This document shows, piece after piece, positions 26,876-33,732 of a stretch of DNA of 64,000 nucleotides; within the stretch, counting starts at the first letter, position 1; each line of letters starts with the position of its first letter. The translations under genes and the position numbers were made by a program. Under the pieces are notes generated by a model that saw only the letters and a list, made by a program, of their open reading frames with translations, searched no databases and was not told where the DNA came from. The DNA is from CAZFVY01 sp964522665 (GTDB taxonomy: Bacteria > Verrucomicrobiota > Verrucomicrobiia > Limisphaerales > CAZFVY01). The DNA lies in the NCBI GenBank assembly GCA_964522665.1, contig CAZFVY010000016.1, forward strand, positions 19,928 to 83,927, written 5' to 3'.

Positions 26876-29800
26876 TCAGCGCGCGAACGACTCGAACGGC
26901 CGGCCAGCCTGCTTGCGTCCGCCGGCCAACGCGCCACGACGCTGGTGGTCGGCCAAGAGCCGACTCCCGATCTGCTCCCAGGCGCGCGCAGGTCCGGCGT
27001 TTGACGGTTCGACGCCCTTGAGCACGATCCAGCCGCCGACTTTGACCACCGTGTAGATTCGCTCCAGCGTTTGAGCTATCGCTTCGAAATCACCCGCGAC
27101 CTCGATCAGCGCGAAGTCGGCCGGCGGCCGGTTGCCCCACCAGTCTGGTCCGACCAATGCGCTCCCGTCCAGCAGCGTCGCGTAGCCGTCGAGGTCAAAG
27201 CGACGCAATCGACCGAGCCAAACGTCCGGGGCAAAACCGTTCCGTTTCGACTCAACCGTCACCGACCGGGCGGCCACTAACCGGCGCGCGGTCCCCGCGC
27301 ACGCGCTGGCGATCGCTAAGCTGGCCCGACCAGAAAGGTGGCCGACATTTGCGATCAAGCCGTCCAGGGGCAGGCCCTGAATCAGATTGAACAGGAATTC
27401 CGCCTCGGTGGACGAGAGCGAGTCGTCCGCGGATTCGACCACCGACGCCACTGCCGCGTAGCCGATCCGCCCGTGCAGAACATGCGGCATCAGCAGCCGG
27501 AGCAACTGCCACGCCTCCGGCTGTTCCGGTTGCCGGGTCAGTTCCGCCTCCACGCTCCAAAGCGCCTCGGGCAGGCGGCCAAGCTTGGCCTTCGCCACGC
27601 CGCGCGCGTGGTCCAAACCGCGCGCCGAGGCCCCTAGCGCTTTCGCCTGGTCGAGCAACCGCAGCGATTCCGCGGCGTGCCCCCCTTTGAGCGCCTCAAC
27701 CCCGTGCTCCAACAATTCCTGCGGCGTCCGCTGCGCGTAAATCGTAACCGCCGGCATCCGCTGCGAATGGAGCGCCGCTCCGCCGCCAAAGAGCTTTTCA
27801 TACCAGAACGCCGCCAACTCCTCCGCGGTGGCAAAACTCGATGCGTCGCGCTGCGCCAGCCAGCGGCGCAGCCCTGCCACGCGCCAGACCGCCAGCGCCA
27901 GCAACTGCGCCGGTTCCTTCAGCGGCGGAATTCGCCGGGTCGCCTCGGCGAACGCCGGAGCTTCGTAAAGCGCGGTAAAGATTTCGTCCGTCAATCGACC
28001 GTTGACGTCGCAAGCGTAGGCGCCGAACACCACGCCATCACACTCGCCCTGGGCCGGTTCACCCAAGGCGTCAATGGCGGAGGACAGGGCGGATTCTCCA
28101 ATGTCCGTCTCGTCGGTGGCGACGTAAATGAATTCACCTTCGGCATGATCCACCGCGTCCGCTAATGCCGCCAGCAACGCGCCGGGCGTGGCGTCCGTCG
28201 GGTAAGCCACCTGCGCGGTCGCGATCTTCTGATGTCGCGCGCGGCGAAGGCTCTGGCCCAAAAACGTTTCGCCGAACTGGTCGCATCCGTTCCGCCGGAC
28301 GCGCAAGACGGTGATGAGCGGGTCCGGCGCCGCGGGATTTTCCCGCAGGAATTGCCGCACGCCCGCGCGGCGCTCGCGACTGGCGTCCAACTCACGCTGC
28401 AACCATTTCGCCTCTTCCTCCGCCCGCGCGGCCGGATCGGGCAACTCGTAAACCGGCGTCCCTTTAATAATGTGATCGCACAGCCGATCCATGGTCGTAT
28501 CCTGGCCGGGCGCCAAATCCTCCGCTCCGCGAATGCGGATGTCCGGCTCGTAAATATTCTTGATCCCGAACGACTTGAATTGGTTCGACGAGACGACAAA
28601 GCTCAGGAAATGCGCGTAGCGAAACGCCTCCCGCAATTCGGCGAGGCTGAAGTCATCGGTCCGGCGCATCGCCGACGCCAATAATTCCGGGTAAAGCCGC
28701 GGATCACTCGCCCATTCCGTTCCGTACGGCCGGAACATGAATTGAGTCGCCCAGGCGGTCGGAGTGCCGCGGAGCAACGCTTCCATGCCCACCGTGCTCA
28801 ACGCGGTGACCACGGCGTTCGAGTTCCAGATGAGATCGTACGAACTGGTCTGTTCCGCGGGCATGATGACGCGCACATGGCCCCCGAATCCGCGATTGAT
28901 CTTAAAGATTTCGCCCAGGAAATCCGACGCGCGCGCGTATTTCGGCGTCCCGGCGCCCAGCGGGTGATGCCGAATCACCAGATACCAACCCGCCTTGGCG
29001 CACGCGTCGGCGGTTCTCTGAATCCATTCCTCCTGGTTGCCGAGCGGCATCGCTTTGCCCATGAACGATTGGTACATCCCGAATTCCCAGTCGCCCGTTG
29101 CGAATAGCGCCAGGATCGGAGCCTCGGGCGGGATGCGTAAAACGCGCCGGATCGACGTGGCGTTCGACGTGTAATTATGCATCCGCTGAAAGTTGACATT
29201 CTTGCCCAACTCGCGGTCGATGGCCATTTGCTTGACGGCGCCAAATTGCTTCTCATTTAGCGGCGCGTCGCGCCAATACTTGGACCACTCCTCGAAGGGC
29301 AGCGCGCCCATCGCATAGATCGAGCGATTCCGCAGGAATTGAAACGTGTCGTCCGTAAAGCCGCGCTCGTGCAGAAACACCTCGATCCCCTCCGCTCGGC
29401 AAAGCTCCAGACAAACGCGGTAATACGCGTTGGCTCCGTGATAGCAAAGCACGTGATCGGGACGAAACGTCTGTCCCAACCGCGCCAGTCCACGCTGAAT
29501 CAAGACTCCGTTCGCCAGCAGGCTGCGCCCCATCTCCACGACGTCATCCCGACTGAAATCCAGGCGCGCCGTCTTGTAGAATGCGTGCATCGCGTGCGCC
29601 ATCCAAAGGCCCAGTTTTGCCCCTTCGTGGGTCGCCTCGGGGAAACCATCCCGCGGCAGTGACTTCGCCCAATCCTTCGCCGCCTGGATTTCCGCCGTCG
29701 AAACCAACGAGCGCAGTTGAACGATGTTCAAACCGACCGCCGAAAATAATTGCGCCGAGGCCCGCGCGCAGCCCGCGCAGGTCGCCGGATTGAACGGATT

Positions 29801-29968
29801 ACCGGCGATGTAACACTTGTCGAAAAGCCCATCGCAGCAGAGCACGCGGACGTCGCATCCCCGCAATTGCAGCGCCGCGCCCACCACCGCGTCGAGTTGA
29901 TGATGGACCATCCACGCGCCCAGGGGCGCGAATATGAGGACTTTCTTGCTCATCGAGACAGTCTGCAT
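26876..29968 (-). CDS. Large multidomain capsule-type glycan biosynthesis protein
   Basis: 1030 residues; first Met at 29968, with another at codon 6 (MSKKVLIFAPLG) equally possible. Residues about 6-480 resemble capsule polysaccharide/CDP-glycerol-type GT-B proteins (YHGANAYYRVCLELCRAEGI, LFATGDWEFG, VIRHHPLGAG, WNSNAVVTALSTVGMEALLRGTP). Residues about 520-730 look like a degenerate GT2 domain. TPR-like helices follow (about 740-830). The C-terminal 180 residues carry a degenerate methyltransferase-like ending (VKVGGWIVLKGV). It is the first gene after the antiterminator, 145 bases away. It is probably a transferase or scaffold for the surface glycan. Which domains are catalytic is uncertain. 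Confidence 0.8.
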   Translation of the reverse strand: MQTVSMSKKVLIFAPLGAWMVHHQLDAVVGAALQLRGCDVRVLCCDGLFDKCYIAGNPFNPATCAGCARASAQLFSAVGLNIVQLRSLVSTAEIQAAKDWAKSLPRDGFPEATHEGAKLGLWMAHAMHAFYKTARLDFSRDDVVEMGRSLLANGVLIQRGLARLGQTFRPDHVLCYHGANAYYRVCLELCRAEGIEVFLHERGFTDDTFQFLRNRSIYAMGALPFEEWSKYWRDAPLNEKQFGAVKQMAIDRELGKNVNFQRMHNYTSNATSIRRVLRIPPEAPILALFATGDWEFGMYQSFMGKAMPLGNQEEWIQRTADACAKAGWYLVIRHHPLGAGTPKYARASDFLGEIFKINRGFGGHVRVIMPAEQTSSYDLIWNSNAVVTALSTVGMEALLRGTPTAWATQFMFRPYGTEWASDPRLYPELLASAMRRTDDFSLAELREAFRYAHFLSFVVSSNQFKSFGIKNIYEPDIRIRGAEDLAPGQDTTMDRLCDHIIKGTPVYELPDPAARAEEEAKWLQRELDASRERRAGVRQFLRENPAAPDPLITVLRVRRNGCDQFGETFLGQSLRRARHQKIATAQVAYPTDATPGALLAALADAVDHAEGEFIYVATDETDIGESALSSAIDALGEPAQGECDGVVFGAYACDVNGRLTDEIFTALYEAPAFAEATRRIPPLKEPAQLLALAVWRVAGLRRWLAQRDASSFATAEELAAFWYEKLFGGGAALHSQRMPAVTIYAQRTPQELLEHGVEALKGGHAAESLRLLDQAKALGASARGLDHARGVAKAKLGRLPEALWSVEAELTRQPEQPEAWQLLRLLMPHVLHGRIGYAAVASVVESADDSLSSTEAEFLFNLIQGLPLDGLIANVGHLSGRASLAIASACAGTARRLVAARSVTVESKRNGFAPDVWLGRLRRFDLDGYATLLDGSALVGPDWWGNRPPADFALIEVAGDFEAIAQTLERIYTVVKVGGWIVLKGVEPSNAGPARAWEQIGSRLLADHQRRGALAGGRKQAGRPFESFAR

Positions 29969-30059
29969 TCCGAGCGGAGTTTTTGTCGCAAGATCCGTCG
30001 GCTGACGCCAGCCCGATGACGTTGCGCTTCTAGGCCGTGAATCCGACCGGCACGCAAAA

Positions 30060-30090
30060 CGACGCCGGCCTTAGCGGGCGCCGGCGGCGG
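30060..30090 (-). terminator. Candidate hairpin terminator between antiterminator gene and glycan genes
   Basis: On the minus strand, after the stop of the NusG-like gene, there is a perfect 7-base stem CGCCGGC/GCCGGCG (30080-30086 with 30063-30069) and a 10-base loop. Three bases later comes TTTT. It lies in the 145-base leader of the 26876-29968 gene. It could be an intrinsic terminator that the antiterminator encoded just upstream must overcome. The U-run is short, so this is tentative. Confidence 0.4.
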
Positions 30091-30113
30091 ACAAAATACG
30101 ATCGGGGAATTGA

Positions 30114-30668
30114 TCAAACCACCATTTCCAACGCCGAAGCGTCCGCCACGAGGTTGATCGGCCGTTGCAGGTATTCGAGTAAAAGCAGGGCGCGTTGTCC
30201 GCCATTGAGCGAAGCCACAAACTCCGCCTCCATCCCCGCGAAGGGACCATCACAAATCGACAAACGCTGCCCCGGAGCGAAACTCCGCGCGGCCAAATCC
30301 CACTCGAGCGCGTTTTCAAAACTCGCCGCCCGCAATTCATCGATCACCAGGTCCGGGACCTCCGCCGGTTGATCGCCAAAGCGAACGACGCCCAAGACCC
30401 CGGAGCGACTGGCGACGAATCGCCCCGCCTGATCCATTCCGAAGCGCGCGAAAAGGTAACCCGGGAAAAGCGGGCTCGAAACCATCCGTTTGTGCCCACC
30501 GATCGGCATCAACCGGCGAATCCGCGGACAATACCCCTCCACTTCTCCCACCACGGCCCGTACTTCCGACGGCAGGCGCGAAAGAAATTCGGCCGCCATT
30601 TGCTCCGATCCCAATCGAGCGCGAAGGCAGAACCATTTCCGGGCCAAAAGGGACGTCGCGCTAGTCAT
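30114..30668 (-). CDS. NusG-family antiterminator (RfaH/UpxY/LoaP-like)
   Basis: 184 residues. The NGN domain begins with KWFCLRARLGSEQMAAEFL and contains SSPLFPGYLFARFG, the signature of NusG paralogues. A KOW-type segment follows near residue 130 (FAPGQRLSICDGPFAGMEAEF). The sequence departs from housekeeping NusG and fits the specialised paralogues that load on RNA polymerase at the start of long polysaccharide operons and suppress termination. It is immediately upstream of about 30 kb of same-strand glycan genes, the classic location for such a factor. It likely allows full transcription of that operon. Its target element is not identified. Confidence 0.88.
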   Translation of the reverse strand: MTSATSLLARKWFCLRARLGSEQMAAEFLSRLPSEVRAVVGEVEGYCPRIRRLMPIGGHKRMVSSPLFPGYLFARFGMDQAGRFVASRSGVLGVVRFGDQPAEVPDLVIDELRAASFENALEWDLAARSFAPGQRLSICDGPFAGMEAEFVASLNGGQRALLLLEYLQRPINLVADASALEMVV

Positions 30669-30795
30669 TCAAGGCAAAGCTGCCGCACCCCGAGCGCGAG
30701 CGCAAGAGCTTCAGGTTCGTCAGCATGTTTCGGTTGTCAGCGCCTCATCAAACGGAACGACCAAGCGTCTCGCCCGGCCAAGTTCCACGGATGAA

Positions 30796-30828
30796 AATAA
30801 TCACGAGGGCCAAGTCGAACGGCCCTCA
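30796..30828 (-). terminator. Intrinsic terminator candidate after flagellin genes
   Basis: Minus-strand stem GAGGGCC/GGCCCTC (30822-30828 with 30806-30812), 7 perfect pairs, 9-base loop, followed by GTGATTATTTT. A second perfect 7-base stem with a three-base loop lies at 30839-30855, closer to the flagellin stop. Together they should end flagellin transcription and separate it from the antiterminator and glycan operon. Confidence 0.55.
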
Positions 30829-30861
30829 TTCTCAGTTCCGCGGCGAAGCCGCGGCCAGCCG

Positions 30862-31671
30862 CTACTTGAGCAGGTCCAAGACTTGCCGCGGCAACGCGTT
30901 GGCTTGCGCGAGCATCGTCGTGCCGGATTGGACCAGAATCTGGTACCGGGCGTACTGAGTTGACTCGTCGGCGACATCAACGTCCGAGATACGGCTGATG
31001 GCGGACCCCAAATTCTCTTTGGTCGTCGTCAACTGATCGTTCGTGACGTTCAAACGCGATTGCACCGCGCCGAGGCGCGCGCGGTCCAATCCGATTTGAT
31101 CGATCGCGGCGCTGACCAGCGCGAGCGCCGCCACGGCCCCGGCGGAAGTGGCAATCGAAATGCCCGTGGACGTCGCATTTGAGTAAGTTGTGCCGGTGAG
31201 GTCGATCCCCGTGATCGCAAACGTATCGCCGCTGGAGTCGATGGTGACATCGAGCGACGCCGCGGAAAATAGGCTGACCTGGTTGAAATCTTTCGTCGCC
31301 GTCGAATTGATGTAATCCTTCAGCTGGCTGAATTCCTGATCGTACAGCGCTCGGTCGCTCGGCGATTTGGTCGCGTCCTGCGCGAGCATCGCCAACTCAC
31401 TCATCCGCGTGAACGCGTCATCGACGGTCTTAAGGAAGCCGTCCTGCGTTTGCGTGAAGGAAACCGCGTTCGTGACGTTGTTCAGCGCGGCGTTGAGTCG
31501 GCTGATCTCGGCGTTTAGACGAGAACTGACCGCCAAGCCGGCGGCATCGTCAGACGGATTGACAATCTTCGACCCAGAGCTTAACCGCGCCAGCGACTTG
31601 TCAAGCGCATCGGTGCTAACACGCAGGTTGTTGGCGGTTTGTTCCGCCACCGAGTTCGTGTTAATTACCAT
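30862..31671 (-). CDS. Flagellin, copy 2 in transcription order
   Basis: 269 residues. The N-terminal D0/D1 helix is conserved (MVINTNSVAEQTANNL, LSSGSKIVNPSDDAAGLAVSSRLNAE), as is the C-terminal helix (ISRISDVDVADESTQYARYQILVQSG, then ALPRQVLDLL). The central part is only about 60 residues and rich in Ser/Thr, so the surface domains D2/D3 are nearly absent. Such minimal flagellins are often glycosylated. The protein polymerises as the filament after export by the flagellar type III system. An AAGGGA ribosome binding site is 9 bases before the start. The gene is 39 bases downstream of the first flagellin gene. Confidence 0.95.
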   Translation of the reverse strand: MVINTNSVAEQTANNLRVSTDALDKSLARLSSGSKIVNPSDDAAGLAVSSRLNAEISRLNAALNNVTNAVSFTQTQDGFLKTVDDAFTRMSELAMLAQDATKSPSDRALYDQEFSQLKDYINSTATKDFNQVSLFSAASLDVTIDSSGDTFAITGIDLTGTTYSNATSTGISIATSAGAVAALALVSAAIDQIGLDRARLGAVQSRLNVTNDQLTTTKENLGSAISRISDVDVADESTQYARYQILVQSGTTMLAQANALPRQVLDLLK

Positions 31672-31680
31672 GATCGACGA

Positions 31681-31686
31681 TCCCTT
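31681..31686 (-). promoter_or_regulatory. Ribosome binding site with GGA core, possible CsrA site
   Basis: AAGGGA, 9 bases before the flagellin ATG at 31671. It includes the GGA core recognised by CsrA. With csrA in the same transcript, repression by CsrA at this site is likely. Direct binding is inferred. Confidence 0.45.
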
Positions 31687-31710
31687 TTCGGTTGGTTACC
31701 CCACGATGCT

Positions 31711-32523
31711 CTAACCGCCCAGAAGCTTCAGCGTGGATTGCGGCAGAGTGTTGGCCTGCGCCAACATCGTCGTGCCGGATTGAACCAGAATCTGATTGCG
31801 CGCGTAGTCCGTGGATTCTTGAGCCACGTCCACGTCCTGAATGCGAGAAACCGCGGAACTCAGATTCTCCTTGGTCACCGTTAGCTGCGTCGCGGTAAAG
31901 CTCAAGCGGGCTTCCATCGCGCCCAGTTGCGCGCGGTCCGCGGCGACTTGGGTGATGGCGTTAAGCACAAGCGACAGGGCCGACAAAGCCGAGGTCGTGT
32001 TGGCAATCGAAATCGTCGCCGCGATCGCGTTGGCATAGGTCGAGCCACTAAGATCGATCCCGGACATCGTAAACGTGTCGCCGGCGGAGTCGATCGTCAC
32101 CGGCAATCCGTTGCCGTTGAAAAGCGAAACCGAGTTGAAATCCTTGGTCGCGGTGGCGGTGATGTAGGACTTGAGCTGCGAGAATTCGCCGTCATACAGG
32201 GCCCGATCGGTATCGGATTTGGTACCGTCTTGCGAGAGCATCGCCAGCTCACCCATCCGGCGGAAGGCGCTGTCGATGGTTTGCATGAAACCATCTTGGG
32301 TCTGAGTGAAAGAGACCGCGTTGGTGATATTGCTTTGCGCGGCGTCCAGGCGGGTGATTTGCGAGTTCAGGCGCGAGGAAACCGCCAGACCTGCGGCATC
32401 GTCACCCGGATTCACAATCTTCATCCCAGAGCTGAGCCGCGCCAGCGACTTCTGCAAAGCCGCGGTGCTGGCCGCCAAATTGTTGGCCGTCATCTCCGCC
32501 GCAGTATTCGAGTTAATAACCAT
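31711..32523 (-). CDS. Flagellin, copy 1 in transcription order
   Basis: 270 residues, close paralogue of the next gene with the same conserved ends (MVINSNTAAEMTANNLAAST, LSSGMKIVNPGDDAAGLAVS; VQSGTTMLAQANTLPQSTLKLL). The middle region is short and variable (FTMSGIDLSGSTYANA). Both copies share the DDAAGLAVSSRLN core and DVDVA near the C-terminal helix. It starts 22 bases downstream of the csrA stop and has an AGGA ribosome binding site 8 bases before ATG. Two filament subunits of nearly equal size suggest a composite filament or switching. Which of them dominates is not visible. Confidence 0.95.
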   Translation of the reverse strand: MVINSNTAAEMTANNLAASTAALQKSLARLSSGMKIVNPGDDAAGLAVSSRLNSQITRLDAAQSNITNAVSFTQTQDGFMQTIDSAFRRMGELAMLSQDGTKSDTDRALYDGEFSQLKSYITATATKDFNSVSLFNGNGLPVTIDSAGDTFTMSGIDLSGSTYANAIAATISIANTTSALSALSLVLNAITQVAADRAQLGAMEARLSFTATQLTVTKENLSSAVSRIQDVDVAQESTDYARNQILVQSGTTMLAQANTLPQSTLKLLGG

Positions 32524-32531
32524 AATTGTTT

Positions 32532-32535
32532 TCCT
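32532..32535 (-). promoter_or_regulatory. Flagellin Shine-Dalgarno overlapping a CsrA-type GGA
   Basis: AGGA lies 8 bases upstream of ATG 32523, within CCAGGAAAAC. The GGA overlapping the ribosome binding site is the hallmark of CsrA repression sites, as in hag mRNA of Bacillus. Most other genes in the window have weak or no such site. Confidence 0.5.
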
Positions 32536-32545
32536 GGTTGACCGA

Positions 32546-32848
32546 TTATTCTGCCTGTTTTTGACCCGGAGGCGCTGAAGGTGACCACCCGGGCGCCGTG
32601 CGGCGCTCGGGCGCCTTGAGCGCCGGAATTTTTGACCCCAGCACCCGCTTCAACACCGCCCGCGAGACGCCCACCGCCTCGCGATTGCTGGATTGGATCT
32701 CGTCGTAGATTTCCTTGCGTAAAACCGGGATTTCAAGCGGAGCCGTCACCCCAAGTTTCACCGCCTCTCCCTCCAATCGCAGAACGTGGACCGTTATCCG
32801 GCCATCTATCACGATGCTTTCATTGATCTTTCGGGAGAGAACCAGCAT
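32546..32848 (-). CDS. csrA: Carbon storage regulator/translational repressor CsrA
   Basis: 100 residues. The canonical CsrA core is complete: MLVLSRKINESIVIDGRITV, then VLRLEGEAVKLGVTAP and IPVLRKEIYDEIQ. The usual length is 60-75 residues, so this protein has about 35 extra C-terminal residues, basic then Pro-rich. CsrA dimers bind GGA motifs over ribosome binding sites. Where FliW is present, FliW sequesters CsrA and flagellin competes for FliW. The gene lies between fliW and the flagellins, matching that circuit. An extended C-terminus is expected where FliW binds CsrA. Confidence 0.95.
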   Translation of the reverse strand: MLVLSRKINESIVIDGRITVHVLRLEGEAVKLGVTAPLEIPVLRKEIYDEIQSSNREAVGVSRAVLKRVLGSKIPALKAPERRTAPGWSPSAPPGQKQAE

Positions 32849-32874
32849 AACGTGTGTTACAAAAATCCTAGAAC

Positions 32875-33312
32875 CTAATTAGCCAGCGGGTGTTTGAGGG
32901 GCAGGGTCGAAGCGTTCTTCGGAATAACCTGCCGACTCACCAGGGTGTTTCGATTGTAAACAATCGGCCCCTTCAAATTCACAGTGATCGATCCATCGGG
33001 ATGAAACGTGGCAACGTTCAAAACGACCGCGTCCTCCGGTTTGCCGAGGCCGAGGAAAGTGACATCCTCATCGCTCAACTCAATGTAGTAGAAATCCACG
33101 ACGTAGGCGGGCGGGACCAGAAGGAAGCACTGCCCACTTTGATTTTTCCCCTCCATCCAAAGAAACGGATGCAAATCCTGAAACGCATTCAGGCTGTATT
33201 GCTTGATCTCTTCGAATCCAAGCAACCCGCAAGGGAAGCGCAACTCCAGGGCGTTCTCGTTTGAGCGAGGCGCTACGTTTTCCTCTACCCTGTTTTGTTG
33301 TATTGTGAGCAT
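32875..33312 (-). CDS. fliW: Flagellar assembly factor FliW
   Basis: 145 residues from ATG 33312, the normal FliW length; a longer open frame to 33582 would add about 90 residues with no family similarity and would cover the promoter. The signature is LRFPCGLLGFEEIKQY near the start, with FLWMEGKNQSGQCFLLVPP and AVVLNVATFHPDGSITVNLKGPIV further on. FliW binds CsrA allosterically and is displaced by flagellin, coupling flagellin translation to secretion. It is the first gene of fliW-csrA-flagellin-flagellin. A sigma-54 type promoter lies immediately upstream. Confidence 0.93.
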   Translation of the reverse strand: MLTIQQNRVEENVAPRSNENALELRFPCGLLGFEEIKQYSLNAFQDLHPFLWMEGKNQSGQCFLLVPPAYVVDFYYIELSDEDVTFLGLGKPEDAVVLNVATFHPDGSITVNLKGPIVYNRNTLVSRQVIPKNASTLPLKHPLAN

Positions 33313-33732
33313 ATCGCCAAGGGGGTTTAGCAACCAGTGTGCCAGGCATACATTTTTTACCAAACTAGGTATTTTCGAGCCTTTCGAACCCCTTAACGCC
33401 TCCTCACACCGAATCTTAGAGCGATCGAAGGAAAATAACGCCAGGTGCCAGGCAGAAATTGCCAAGGTGCATTCCAGCGCGGTGACACGCCCAAAACTGC
33501 CACTCGGTTCGAGAGTTAGTCGCCTCTGGCCGAACCGATTGTGAGATTCCTCCAAGCCGTCCAACGCCCCCGATTCGTCCATTCGGAGCCGCCAAGCGAA
33601 TTTGCGCTGGCCCGCTTGGATTATTTATAACACCTTAACCCAAAACAGGTTGAGAGACATCGACTACCGTTTTTCCATCCCCCGCTAGCTCGCGAGGGGA
33701 AGCCGCGCTTTACGACGATCCTGCCGGGAAGG
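33313..33732 (-). other. Regulatory gap upstream of fliW (420 bases)
   Basis: No gene is supported here; reading frames across it lack family similarity. It holds the sigma-54 element listed separately. A ten-base direct repeat GTGCCAGGCA occurs at 33339-33348 and 33445-33454, the first copy overlapping the -24 box. At 33726-33742 there is a perfect GGGAAG/CTTCCC hairpin over the stop codon of the upstream glycosyltransferase gene, with no U-run. The stretch is richer in A/T than its neighbours around 33340-33370. Confidence 0.5.
33330..33344 (-). promoter_or_regulatory. Sigma-54 (RpoN) -24/-12 promoter for fliW-csrA-flagellin
   Basis: The minus strand reads TGGCAC-ACTGG-TTGC, a perfect match to the core sigma-54 consensus (TGGCAC, five bases, TTGC) with correct spacing. 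The predicted start site is about 12 bases downstream, only about 6 bases before ATG 33312, so either the leader is very short or translation starts a little further in. Sigma-54 control of flagellar genes is common. An enhancer-binding activator would be needed and is not identified in the window. Confidence 0.6.

Noticed and set aside
33313..33582. N-terminal extension of fliW
   Set aside because: Adds about 90 residues unlike FliW and would cover the sigma-54 promoter.
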